Source of the DNA: an uncultured Candidatus Saccharibacteria bacterium
GTDB taxonomy: Bacteria > Patescibacteriota > Saccharimonadia > Saccharimonadales > Saccharimonadaceae
Assembly: GCA_946406315.1 (NCBI GenBank)
Contig: CAMJKD010000001.1
Coordinates: 117,667 to 181,666, forward strand
Length of the DNA: 64,000 nt
Direction: 5' to 3'
The position numbers and the translations under genes are program-made. The notes beneath the pieces are model-generated. The model saw nothing but the letters and a program-made list of their open reading frames with translations, did no database searches and was not told the DNA's origin. Positions within the stretch are counted from its first letter, which is position 1. Every line of letters begins with the position of its first letter. This document shows positions 44,399-52,779 of the stretch, piece after piece.

Positions 44399-44427
44399 AT
44401 TATAGCACGTATTTGCATTTATTGCAA
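44399..44427 (-). promoter_or_regulatory. Consensus promoter of the minus-strand RNA
   Basis: Read on the minus strand: TTGCAA, 17-bp spacer, TATAAT, with TGC before the -10. Predicted start near 44392. Confidence 0.8.
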
Positions 44428-44556
44428 GGGTTTTTACATATTTTTTTGCAAAATCTATGTAAAAATGGGTAAATATTAACAGATTAGGCTTGATTTTACA
44501 GGGGTGAAAGTGCTTATTGTTATTTTTGAAAAAGGTGTTATAAAATGTTGGAAAAA

Positions 44557-45078
44557 CTAATATTTTACAATAAAATCTCCAATTTCGCGGAGGACTTCAG
44601 GGAGTTTCTCGTACTCGGCGTCATTGAAGCGTGAAAGAACGAAGTCGGTGTCGCCAATCTTGCTGCGTAAACTATCGTTGGCGGTACCAATGCGAAGGCG
44701 CGGAAAATCGTCGGTGCCGAGATGCGTTGTGATGGACTTGAGTCCATTATTGCCACCAGCGCTACCCCGCTCGCGGAAGCGGACTTTGCCAAATTCGAGG
44801 TTGAAATCGTCGCAGATAACTAAGATGTCCTGAGCTTTGAGCTTGTAGAAATCAAGAATGGTGCGTACACTGAGGCCAACTTCGTTGTAGTAGGTTTGAG
44901 CTTTGACTAATAGAAGGTCATGTTCGTCATCTTTTGCGACAATAGCATTAAATTTTGGTTTGTTTTGCCAGTCTAGTTGATGAATTTTTGCATAAAAATC
45001 TAGTGCTAAAAAACCGAGATTATGACGAGTGAAATTATATTTGCTACCCGGATTACCGAAACCGACAATAACTTTCAT
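44557..45078 (-). CDS. pth: Peptidyl-tRNA hydrolase
   Basis: Pth rescues peptidyl-tRNAs released by stalled ribosomes. The 173-aa protein starts MKVIVGFGNPGSKYNFTRHN, with the catalytic His at 19 and Asn at 9. ICDDFNLEFGKVR (Asp about 95) and RERGSAGGNNGLKSI follow. The start is set by this motif and by TGT-TAAAAT 7 nt upstream; longer frames reach back into the preceding gene's terminator. Normal length is about 190 aa. Confidence 0.95.
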   Translation of the reverse strand: MKVIVGFGNPGSKYNFTRHNLGFLALDFYAKIHQLDWQNKPKFNAIVAKDDEHDLLLVKAQTYYNEVGLSVRTILDFYKLKAQDILVICDDFNLEFGKVRFRERGSAGGNNGLKSITTHLGTDDFPRLRIGTANDSLRSKIGDTDFVLSRFNDAEYEKLPEVLREIGDFIVKY

Positions 45079-45093
45079 GAGATAAATTTTAAC

Positions 45094-45127
45094 ATAAAAA
45101 AGGGCCGACTGGAGTGTCGACCCCTCT
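45094..45127 (-). terminator. Rho-independent terminator after the PIN-PhoH gene
   Basis: Minus strand: GGGTCGAC-ACTCCA-GTCGGCCC stem followed by TTTTTT, between the PIN-PhoH gene and the pth promoter. Confidence 0.8.
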
Positions 45128-45164
45128 TTTGCAAGGTTAGTACTGAATATTAAATGTACCCCTT

Positions 45165-46703
45165 TTAGCGTGGCCAAGAGCGTGCGATAATCTGCGCGCC
45201 AGGGCGCTTGATTTCGCTTTCGCCATCGAAGTAGACAATAGCGACATTGTCGTCTTTGCCTAAGTAGCGAACGGCACGTGCCAAAGGATTGCCATGCCAT
45301 CCAAAAGGATTTTTGGTCTGACTGGGGTCACCGCAGAGCGCCAACTTGGTGCCACTATCGCAACGTTCGATGTAGGCCTTAATCTGAGACAGTGTATTAA
45401 ACTGCGCCTCATCGCAGATGAAGAAAGTATCCCAGAAGCTACGACCATTGATCTGGCCAGGCGTACATAACTCGATATTGTTCAATATCGAAGTGGCTCG
45501 AGTCGCAATGTCGCGTTCGCTAAGCGGAAAACCTCCTGTCTTCTTGTCGCCGCGTGAACGTAAGTAGTTCCTGATATTATCTAAGTAAGCATCAAGTTTG
45601 TCGACAAGTTTCGCTCGTTTGTCGCCAGGAACTGGCGCCATTTTGTCACCCAACATACGGTCGGGCGGACAAAGAATGATGCTCTGATAAGGATAATCCT
45701 CATCACTCGGCTGATTCATGATAGATTCTACTATACCGCCGCTGCCGTAACTGCTCTGCGCCTTGCGTCTTTTACGGCCGTTGCCGCGATTGTTTTTGTC
45801 GTTCGTGTCGGGGCCCGGAACGTCGGTAAATTTTGCATTTGCCATACCAGACTGCGCCAAAGCGGTGGATACGGCGGCAAATGTCTTACCTGCTCCTGCA
45901 TTACCATACAGGATAACGACGCTAATCTCGTCTGCGGGCGCCATTAACACCTCGAAGGCCATCGCCTGAAGCTCGCCAATTGGCGTGACTCCATGCAGCT
46001 GACGGTAATACGTTAACGGTACGATCATTTTCCTGGAAGCGTTATATCGACCAATGTGGCCGAAAGCATTCGTTTTGCCAAACAGGACAAACTCATGCGG
46101 ATGTAGCGGCTCGGCATCGGGGTGACACTCTTGCCACTTATCAAGCGACATACATTTACTCCTCCGCCAGAAGTCGATAGCTTCCTTATTCCAGGTGCGA
46201 CGGTAGCCGGTATAAGGTGCCGGCGAGAACATATGAATTTGCAGATTCGGCCTATCAATGGCAGAGATCTGCATCAGCGGATTGTTGGTAAGAATTACAA
46301 CTCTCTTGATTGACTGCTGCTCGGACCAGTATTCGGCCAGAGTGATTGTTTCTTTGATGTGCTCGCCTTCCAGTTTCTTCCCGTTGTAGGGATGATCCTG
46401 ATAGTCGAAAATGACATGCAGGTTCTGGAGATGATACTCCACGGCGCCATCATTGCGAGTTTTCTTACCCTTTTCAATCAATTCATACAGATGATTCGCT
46501 AACTCGTTCGAAGCAATGCCACGGTCAGATTCCTCGTCCTGCATTTTATGCAGGCTCTTTTGATAGCCGCGAGGAATAATCAAGTGGCGTTCCGGAAGAT
46601 CCGCGTCGGGATCGAAGAATTCCGGGAAATTGAGTGCTGCGTTGTAGTCGACCACATAATATGTATTAGGGTCAAACGCAAAGCCATTAGGGTTATTTTG
46701 CAT
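45165..46703 (-). CDS. PIN-PhoH family ATPase
   Basis: The 512-aa protein joins an N-terminal PIN-like nuclease domain (TYYVVDYNAALNFP... VVILTNNPLMQI, about 10-180) to a C-terminal PhoH ATPase with Walker A LYGNAGAGKT (about 271), Walker B FFICDEAQ (about 429) and LALCGDPSQTKNP. PIN-PhoH proteins are thought to act as RNA helicase-nucleases. The ATG at 46703 has AAGGAGGGG upstream. The PhoH domain contains a ~100-residue polar insert (about 295-400), more than in typical members. Confidence 0.82.
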   Translation of the reverse strand: MQNNPNGFAFDPNTYYVVDYNAALNFPEFFDPDADLPERHLIIPRGYQKSLHKMQDEESDRGIASNELANHLYELIEKGKKTRNDGAVEYHLQNLHVIFDYQDHPYNGKKLEGEHIKETITLAEYWSEQQSIKRVVILTNNPLMQISAIDRPNLQIHMFSPAPYTGYRRTWNKEAIDFWRRSKCMSLDKWQECHPDAEPLHPHEFVLFGKTNAFGHIGRYNASRKMIVPLTYYRQLHGVTPIGELQAMAFEVLMAPADEISVVILYGNAGAGKTFAAVSTALAQSGMANAKFTDVPGPDTNDKNNRGNGRKRRKAQSSYGSGGIVESIMNQPSDEDYPYQSIILCPPDRMLGDKMAPVPGDKRAKLVDKLDAYLDNIRNYLRSRGDKKTGGFPLSERDIATRATSILNNIELCTPGQINGRSFWDTFFICDEAQFNTLSQIKAYIERCDSGTKLALCGDPSQTKNPFGWHGNPLARAVRYLGKDDNVAIVYFDGESEIKRPGAQIIARSWPR

Positions 46704-46848
46704 AAGAAAATCCCCTCCTTTTCTTTTCAATACATACTTGCGAGATGGGAAGGTACTAGCAAAATAGGCTCGAATGAGAGCCCACCTTACTGACACCAGT
46801 ATAGCACAGAAAAACAGTGTTGGACAGGTGTGTAATTATATGTTGTAG

Positions 46849-48150
46849 CTAATCGCGATTGCGAAAACTGAAGAAAATTGGCGTGCCAGTAAAATCGAAC
46901 GCTTCGCGGAGGCGACGCTCGAGATAGCGCTTGTAGCTCCAATGGAGAAGGCTAAGGTTACTACCGTAGACTACGAACCATGGCGGGCAAGTATCGGTTT
47001 GAACCATATAACGAAGTTTTGGATGGGTATTTTTGAGGCCAGCCGGAGGATGCGACCTGACGGCATCTTCGAGCAGTTTATTAAGGTCGGAGGTTTTGAG
47101 CTCGGCGTGGCGGGCGCGGTCGATTTGCTGAGCTAATTCGAAGATTTTTGTCACGTTCTTCCCCTCAACGCTAGAAGTCATAATGACTGGCGCATATGGC
47201 ACGAAATTGAAATCATATTCAAGGTCATCGAGAATTTCGTTGGAATCTTTGTGTTCGAGATCGGTTTTAGTTACAACTAGGATAATACCTTTGCCGGCTT
47301 TGGTGATTTCGCCAGCAAGGGTTTGATCGAGCTTAGAATGCGATTCAGTGCTATCAATAAGGAGACAGCAAACGTCAGCTTCTTCAATTGCGGCGAGACT
47401 ACGAAGGGCACTAAATTTTTCGATACCCACTTCCCTTTTACCTGGCCTGCGCAGGCCGGCAGTGTCAAGCAATTCAATGGTCTGACCTTTATATTTGAGC
47501 TCGGTACGGTTAATGTCGCGAGTGGTGCCGGAAAGATTCGCTACGATGGCTTGTTGTTTCTTGGCGAGCGAATTGAAAAGGCTAGATTTGCCGACATTTG
47601 GACGGCCAATAAGAGCGATTTTGAGTGTGTCGGCTTTGTCTTCTTTTTGATTGAGATTAAAACCGAGTTGGGCTAGTTCGTAATTTATTTGGCTACGGAG
47701 TTCGTTAAGATGAAGACCAGTAGTTGCGGAGACGCGAAGCGGGTTTTTGATGCCGAGGCTGTAGAATTCGTCGAGCGGCAAAGCTTCGCCCATATCCGAT
47801 TTATTTAGTAGCAAGATGACTGGCTTGCCAGATTTAAGCGCTTTTTTAGCGATTAATTTATCGTCATGGTTAGGATATTTGGTGGAATCCATGGCAATTA
47901 AGATTAAATCGGCAGACGTAACGGCATCGTCGATTTGATCTTGAATATGAGCTTCAAAATCATCGCTAGGATCCTTAAGGCCAGCGGTATCAATCAAAAT
48001 ATACTTCCCTTCAACTTTACCAACGACGTTGTCGCGGGTGGTGCCTGCTTCGCGGGCTACAATAGCCTGCGATTTGCGGACGAGGCGATTAAAGAGGCTA
48101 GATTTGCCGGCATTGGTTTGGCCGATGATTGCTACTACTGGTAAATACAT
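46849..48150 (-). CDS. der: Ribosome-assembly GTPase Der (EngA)
   Basis: Der has two tandem G domains and a KH-like tail and is needed for 50S maturation. The 433-aa protein has G1 GQTNAGKSS (about 8-16) with DTAGL and NKSD, then the second G1 GRPNVGKSS (about 182) with SGTTRDINRTE, DTAGLRRPG and TKTDLE, followed by the KH-like C-terminus ending in FRNRD. Full length. The start is leaderless: TTGTCA-17-TAAAAT with 7 nt to the ATG. Confidence 0.96.
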   Translation of the reverse strand: MYLPVVAIIGQTNAGKSSLFNRLVRKSQAIVAREAGTTRDNVVGKVEGKYILIDTAGLKDPSDDFEAHIQDQIDDAVTSADLILIAMDSTKYPNHDDKLIAKKALKSGKPVILLLNKSDMGEALPLDEFYSLGIKNPLRVSATTGLHLNELRSQINYELAQLGFNLNQKEDKADTLKIALIGRPNVGKSSLFNSLAKKQQAIVANLSGTTRDINRTELKYKGQTIELLDTAGLRRPGKREVGIEKFSALRSLAAIEEADVCCLLIDSTESHSKLDQTLAGEITKAGKGIILVVTKTDLEHKDSNEILDDLEYDFNFVPYAPVIMTSSVEGKNVTKIFELAQQIDRARHAELKTSDLNKLLEDAVRSHPPAGLKNTHPKLRYMVQTDTCPPWFVVYGSNLSLLHWSYKRYLERRLREAFDFTGTPIFFSFRNRD

Positions 48151-48215
48151 ACCTTACATTTTAGCAAAATTGACAAAATGTCGCAAGTGTGATATAATAG
48201 ACTTCTCATAGAAAA

Positions 48216-48242
48216 AACAGCCGCTAAGGGCTGTCTTTTTGA
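48216..48242. terminator. Bidirectional terminator
   Basis: ACAGCC-GCTAA-GGGCTGT stem with T-runs on both strands, next to the stop of the VanZ-like gene. Confidence 0.75.
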
Positions 48243-48707
48243 TTATTGTTGTTGCGGAATTTTATTATACCGTTTAGTTTGCCTATAGATGCGCCAGCGA
48301 CGCCAGAAGCAGAATATAGCAACGTAAACTAAAGTACCCATAATGCCCGCGAGAGAATCGATAAAAACGTCTCCGATGGTGGCGTTACGACCAATAATGG
48401 TCAACTGGTGCACTTCGTCAATAGCGCCGTAGGCGATACAGAGCACGATTGGATAAAGAATGAGGGTAAAGTTTGGAAATGTCGCGGAATGTAAACCCTT
48501 AACGAAGCTGGTAATAGAATACCCGAGTGCGCCAAATAGAACAAAATGCGCCAGTTTACGTGCGGCGGCGTTAGTTAAGCCAAACGAATTGGCGAAGTTT
48601 AAAGATTGATTATTTGAATTTTCGCCGTTCATGGCAGAAAAATGCCATATAAGGATGACGAAGAAAATTGGAAAGATGATACGCCAGTAGCGTTGGATGG
48701 TTTTCAT
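48243..48707 (-). CDS. VanZ-like membrane protein
   Basis: The 154-aa protein has four membrane helices and the VanZ family pattern: an N-terminal WHFSAMNG segment, ARKLAHFVLFGALGY and the conserved YGAIDEVHQLTIIGRNATIGD. VanZ proteins lower teicoplanin binding in enterococci; most homologues have unknown envelope roles. It is the last chromosomal gene before the recombinase island. Confidence 0.85.
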   Translation of the reverse strand: MKTIQRYWRIIFPIFFVILIWHFSAMNGENSNNQSLNFANSFGLTNAAARKLAHFVLFGALGYSITSFVKGLHSATFPNFTLILYPIVLCIAYGAIDEVHQLTIIGRNATIGDVFIDSLAGIMGTLVYVAIFCFWRRWRIYRQTKRYNKIPQQQ

Positions 48708-48727
48708 TAATATGTTACTCCCTAATT

Positions 48728-50452
48728 CTAGCGGTTTATTCCGCTAAAAGTTATATATATTATACCATGTTTTTTCGATTTGCAAAAGACGCCGTCATCT
48801 GGTAGAATAGCCGTATTGGTCCCGTCGTCTAGTGGTCTAGGACGTCTGGTTCTCATCCAGAAAATCGAGGGTTCGACTCCCTCCGGGATCACCACACCGG
48901 AGTTGCTGCCATCGCAGGACTCTTTTTTGTTGTAAATAACGGAGAAGAGTGGGCTTAAATCGTCCGTTCCAAAAATTTTCTCCTTGATATCGAAGTGTAA
49001 GCCATTTGGAAACAGCATTTTTTGGAACGCCTGCCTTGTCTCGAGGTCGGCGTCTTTCCAAAGTTTGGCCGGCTTCGTCATGAAATTGCACACGTAATCT
49101 ATTGTGGCTTCATTTAGGCCTTGATTCCGTTCCAATTTATCAATTTCTCGTCGCAGGTCTTGACGCTTCTGCTCTAAGGCCTCGCTATACCTGTTTTTAT
49201 CGTCAATTGTGATCTTACCATCTAGCATAGCGTCTACCGCTTCTATTAGCTTCTTGTCAATATCCGATATCGCCTCGCGGCGTTGCGCTAGTTCGCGCGT
49301 CGTATCACCGAGCTTCTTAGCCGCTGTACGTTTTACGATTTCTTTAAATAGCTTAATAGTACCCTCGCTAGGCGTGATTTCCTCTAGGAAGTCTACGAAT
49401 AATTGGTGCATTTGCTCGATCGGGACTGAACTATGGCCTTTTGTCGTACAGTGATAACGCGGCGACCGCTTACCAGCCGAGCTTCGTGGCGCGCTAGATC
49501 GTATTAGCGTTCCACATTTTGAGCAAATCAATAGTTTGCGTAGCGGATATAATTCGCTATTACTCGGCACCAGCGGAGCGCGTTTGCCGCTTAGAATCCG
49601 TTGGTTCTTATTATAAGTGTCAATATCAATAAGACCGTCAAAGTCTTTAATCTTGGTCGGCTTGCCGTCTAATAGATTCTTAGATGTGTTATATCCGGCG
49701 TAAACCGACTGACGCAAAATGCCAAGCATGGTATTCAAAGTGATAGGTTTACCGTTCTTGCCATTTACGCCCATCTTATGCGCTAAGTTTACTAACTCCA
49801 TCGGTGCTATATCGCCCTCGGAGAAACGATTCAGCAGGAATTGTATATTCTTGCCAATATCATTCGTTTCGTCGATCTCAAGCGTATTATGGTGCTTTTT
49901 CTTGCCGTCGTTGGTATATTCGCCAGTCATGATTGGCTTGAGTTTCAGCCCTATCGGCGCTTGCGACATCCACCATCCGTAGCTAGCAAGTAGCGACATA
50001 TCGTCCTTAACGGTCTTAGACTTGATATCGTTATCGAGTTGGTGAACCGATAATGCGATATTAAGCATAAAGCGTCCGGTCGGCGATTCGTCGATTACTT
50101 CTTGCGTAGAACGCAACGTAACGCCGCATTTAGCTAGGATAAAGCCAATGTCGTTGAAGAATGACGTCATATCGCGAGAAATGCGTGATACGTTATAAAC
50201 GACCACGTGATCTATGCGTCCTTTGCGTTTGGCGATATCCGCCAACATTTTCTGAAGTTCTGGGCGGTGTGCGGTTTTGGCCGAAATACCGGCGTCGGTA
50301 TACCAGCCAATTATTTCTATATCGTTTTGATTTGCGTATTTTTGTATTGCAAGTCTTTGGTTTTCCAAAGAAGCGCCGTAAGTTTGTTCTTCCGTCGAGA
50401 CGCGAGTGTAGCCGAACGCAATGCGTTTTACTCCATCGTTCATTAACAACAT
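48728..50452 (-). CDS. Large serine recombinase (site-specific integrase)
   Basis: The 574-aa protein has the resolvase catalytic domain with nucleophile Ser19 in GYTRVSTEEQ and YNVSRISRD (about 97), a 'recombinase' domain, a zinc ribbon (LLICSKCGTLI, about 311) and a coiled coil (about 395-440). It would integrate or excise the adjacent island. The last ~55 codons are antisense to tRNA-Glu(CUC), giving the tRNA-derived string PEGVEPSIFWMRTRRPRPL. The native tail was thus probably exchanged when the element joined the tRNA site. AAAGGTGG lies before the ATG, and a 72-aa gene ends just upstream. Confidence 0.92.
   Translation of the reverse strand: MLLMNDGVKRIAFGYTRVSTEEQTYGASLENQRLAIQKYANQNDIEIIGWYTDAGISAKTAHRPELQKMLADIAKRKGRIDHVVVYNVSRISRDMTSFFNDIGFILAKCGVTLRSTQEVIDESPTGRFMLNIALSVHQLDNDIKSKTVKDDMSLLASYGWWMSQAPIGLKLKPIMTGEYTNDGKKKHHNTLEIDETNDIGKNIQFLLNRFSEGDIAPMELVNLAHKMGVNGKNGKPITLNTMLGILRQSVYAGYNTSKNLLDGKPTKIKDFDGLIDIDTYNKNQRILSGKRAPLVPSNSELYPLRKLLICSKCGTLIRSSAPRSSAGKRSPRYHCTTKGHSSVPIEQMHQLFVDFLEEITPSEGTIKLFKEIVKRTAAKKLGDTTRELAQRREAISDIDKKLIEAVDAMLDGKITIDDKNRYSEALEQKRQDLRREIDKLERNQGLNEATIDYVCNFMTKPAKLWKDADLETRQAFQKMLFPNGLHFDIKEKIFGTDDLSPLFSVIYNKKESCDGSNSGVVIPEGVEPSIFWMRTRRPRPLDDGTNTAILPDDGVFCKSKKHGIIYITFSGINR
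48818..48894 (+). tRNA. tRNA-Glu (anticodon CUC), integration target
   Basis: Acceptor GGTCCCG/CGGGATC, anticodon stem TCTGG/CCAGA with loop TTCTCAT (CUC), T-loop TTCGACT and encoded CCA. Promoter TTGCAA-17-TAGAAT. The whole gene is antisense to the 3' part of the recombinase gene, and similarity to the far junction begins at its CCA end. Confidence 0.95.
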
Positions 50453-50453
50453 A

Positions 50454-50675
50454 CTATACCACCTTTTCGCCAGAATGGACGATTTTTATATCAATAAGAT
50501 CGCTAGCGATACGGTGCATTAGTCCGATAAGATTGGCAAGCTCTAAATCTGATATTTTATCAGAGTCTGCTTTGCCTAGCAGTTTGCGCGCTTCTTTGGT
50601 GGAGATTATGATCTCGTTTGAACACAGAAAGCTGTCTTTATACTTCTGTGCTTTCTTGTAAGGGGTTCTAGGCAT
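50454..50675 (-). CDS. Small accessory protein upstream of the recombinase, 73 aa
   Basis: Begins MPRTPYKKAQKYKDSF with GAAAGG before the ATG and ends one base before the recombinase start. It is helical and charged, with STKEARKLLGKADSDKISDLE. Its close coupling to the recombinase suggests a regulator or directionality factor, but no DNA-binding motif is clear. Longer frames upstream pass through GC-rich repeats and are not credible. Confidence 0.55.
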   Translation of the reverse strand: MPRTPYKKAQKYKDSFLCSNEIIISTKEARKLLGKADSDKISDLELANLIGLMHRIASDLIDIKIVHSGEKVV

Positions 50676-50730
50676 AAAAGCCTTTCTAATGTACGTGAGG
50701 TACTTATTGCTCAAATAATGAGCGTTGCTT

Positions 50731-50780
50731 CCCACCGAGTGTGCTCCCCACCGAGCGCCCACCGAGCACACTCCCCACCA
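50731..50780. repeat. Repeat cluster and palindrome upstream of the recombinase operon
   Basis: CCCACCGAG occurs at 50731, 50748 and 50758. GAGTGTGCTC (50737-50746) and GAGCACACTC (50764-50773) form a perfect 10-bp inverted repeat. GC content contrasts with the AT-rich flanks. It may be an operator or a recombination-related site. Confidence 0.5.
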
Positions 50781-50893
50781 AGGTTAAAGTTAAAAAAGAC
50801 ACCCATTCAGGTGCCGCAATTTAACTAGTTCCAATTATACTCGCTAATGGTTAGTCGGGCAAGCATAAGCATTTTGAGCAAAAGTGGCGTAAC

Positions 50894-50924
50894 AAAAAAC
50901 TTGCTGCATATATTGCAGCAAGCC
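50894..50924 (-). terminator. Rho-independent terminator after the restriction gene
   Basis: Minus strand: CTTGCTGCA/TGCAGCAAG stem followed by TTTTTTG, 9 bp past the AlwI-like stop codon. Confidence 0.85.
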
Positions 50925-50932
50925 TTTAATGT

Positions 50933-52759
50933 CTACCTACTTAATATTGAATTCTGCCAGTCTACGACTATCTGAGGAATACTTGCCATCCACTCTTCTG
51001 AATCGTTCCCGGAAGTAGATTTTTCTACAATCTTATCTAGAAGTTCTCTCATGTCGGAATTATGAAAAGCTTTATTGCTTTCGCGCATTTGTTTCAGCGT
51101 CCGCAACATATCGACAAATTGAGCAATTGTTATTGGCGCGATCTTTTGTTTCTGGCCTTTATATCCAAAGTTATTCGCCATATAAAATGTTTCGGCAGTA
51201 TCTGTATGAATCGATGGAGCGATAAATAAGCAGTACGAATTATTATGTGATTCTTCGAAATCTCTGAGGTGCCTCATAACTGGTTGACCTTCATTAAACC
51301 ACTGGCTTCTATTCTTCAACATCGTCACCTCACATACCATTCCAAATGAATCGTAGACACACTCAATATCAGGAACGCCGCCAGGCGCGGTAGAGGTAGG
51401 TTCATTATCGTCGCCAATAGGATAGTTTGGCTTTACAGATATTGCGTCATTAAATGCATGTAATCCCATAGTAGACAAATGCTCAAGCATAAGAGCGCGG
51501 CTCTTCTCGTCGTTGGAATAAATTCCATCAAATTGCTCAATACATTTCGCTATATACTCAGCAGGTTGTGCCTTATCATGGTCGTTTTTATTTCTAAGAT
51601 CATTACGGCGCTTTCTTAAATCTTCGATTGCTTTCTTTAGATCTTCGGCAGAAGAACTTTCAAATGAATCTGGAATTACCTCTTCATTTTCTTCGCGTGC
51701 AAGTTTTATCACATCTTCTTGTATATTATCCGCAATCTCACGGAGTTTTTCTTCTGTTTCCCATGGATATTGCGGTTCAGTATCAGAGCAAAGATAATCG
51801 AGATACGTATTTTTGTCTGTAAAATCTTTTGGTTTATACCATTCTGATTCAAAGAGCGCATTAATCTCTGTTGATCTACTTGGCTCTACATCGACGTAGA
51901 AGCCACCGCCGCGTATACGAATAAAGTTAGTCAAACGAAAATAGCGGATTGCATTGTCACCATAATCGTTCAAGTTCTTTAGGAACTTATTTATTGTAGA
52001 CGAATCGCTAGTACCGAGATAGTCTCTGGCAAAATTTAACCTGTAGTTATCGCGAATCGTCTTTCTTTCTTGCTTGTCATGACCACTCTGTAGATCGCGA
52101 AGCTCAATGACCATGTTTGCGTAAGAATCGATATCATTATAATTTGTAAGCGTAGTAGCAAATAAAGCAAATTCACGTTTTTGTAGTCCAACTCCGCTAT
52201 TACCACGAGATTCTTCAAGCTCATTTACGCGAGCTATCAATTTTAGCGCAAGTACAAAAGGGATTCCAGAATATCCATCTTCTTCCGGATAGTCTCTACT
52301 TGCAGGATTCGGGATTTGCCATTTGAGAAAGCTTCTTAGCAACACCTTTCCTATTTCGTTGTCATCAGTTTTCAATAGCTCACGACCAGAATCGGTTAGA
52401 GTTATTACCTTTGTTTCATCATCTATCCTAATGAATCCGAATTTCGTAAGTGGGTTCATCGATTGGCGGCCGCGCATGTCAAAATCGGCATAATTTTTAA
52501 TCCGTAGAATCTCGTCGATAGTCTCCATCGGTATTTCTGCGTCGGTATCATCAATTAGCGATGTAATTTCTGCAGGCAAACCATTGTAAAATTGTACGCT
52601 GTCAAAACCGTACAGACGTTTTTGAATTAGCAACTTCTGATATTCTTTTTGTGTATCTTTATTCCATGGTCTTCCGCACAACTCTGCGGCAGCTTTAAGA
52701 AAATCCTTAATTCTTAGCGGATTTCGTACGGTAGTTGTTATAGACCACGGCTTTCGCAT
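50933..52759 (-). CDS. AlwI-family type IIS restriction endonuclease
   Basis: The 608-aa protein matches the RE_AlwI family layout. It starts RKPWSITTTVRNPLRIKDFL, followed by LCGRPWNKDTQ and SRDYPEEDGYSGIPFVLALKLI. A PD-(D/E)xK-type nuclease core is seen in GVPDIECVYDSFGMVCEVTML (about 460-480). AlwI cuts near GGATC, an asymmetric site; the exact site here is not proven. It lies 20 bp after the two-headed methyltransferase on the same strand, forming a restriction-modification operon with modification first, and ends at a terminator. Confidence 0.85.
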   Translation of the reverse strand: MRKPWSITTTVRNPLRIKDFLKAAAELCGRPWNKDTQKEYQKLLIQKRLYGFDSVQFYNGLPAEITSLIDDTDAEIPMETIDEILRIKNYADFDMRGRQSMNPLTKFGFIRIDDETKVITLTDSGRELLKTDDNEIGKVLLRSFLKWQIPNPASRDYPEEDGYSGIPFVLALKLIARVNELEESRGNSGVGLQKREFALFATTLTNYNDIDSYANMVIELRDLQSGHDKQERKTIRDNYRLNFARDYLGTSDSSTINKFLKNLNDYGDNAIRYFRLTNFIRIRGGGFYVDVEPSRSTEINALFESEWYKPKDFTDKNTYLDYLCSDTEPQYPWETEEKLREIADNIQEDVIKLAREENEEVIPDSFESSSAEDLKKAIEDLRKRRNDLRNKNDHDKAQPAEYIAKCIEQFDGIYSNDEKSRALMLEHLSTMGLHAFNDAISVKPNYPIGDDNEPTSTAPGGVPDIECVYDSFGMVCEVTMLKNRSQWFNEGQPVMRHLRDFEESHNNSYCLFIAPSIHTDTAETFYMANNFGYKGQKQKIAPITIAQFVDMLRTLKQMRESNKAFHNSDMRELLDKIVEKSTSGNDSEEWMASIPQIVVDWQNSILSR

Positions 52760-52779
52760 GTTTCTATTATACTACGGAT

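Noticed and set aside
48818..48894. Duplicate 3' tRNA end at the right side of the island
   Set aside because: No copy of the tRNA 3' half was found near 62.2-62.8 kb; the shared sequence is recombinase coding, so a classical tRNA direct repeat is not claimed.
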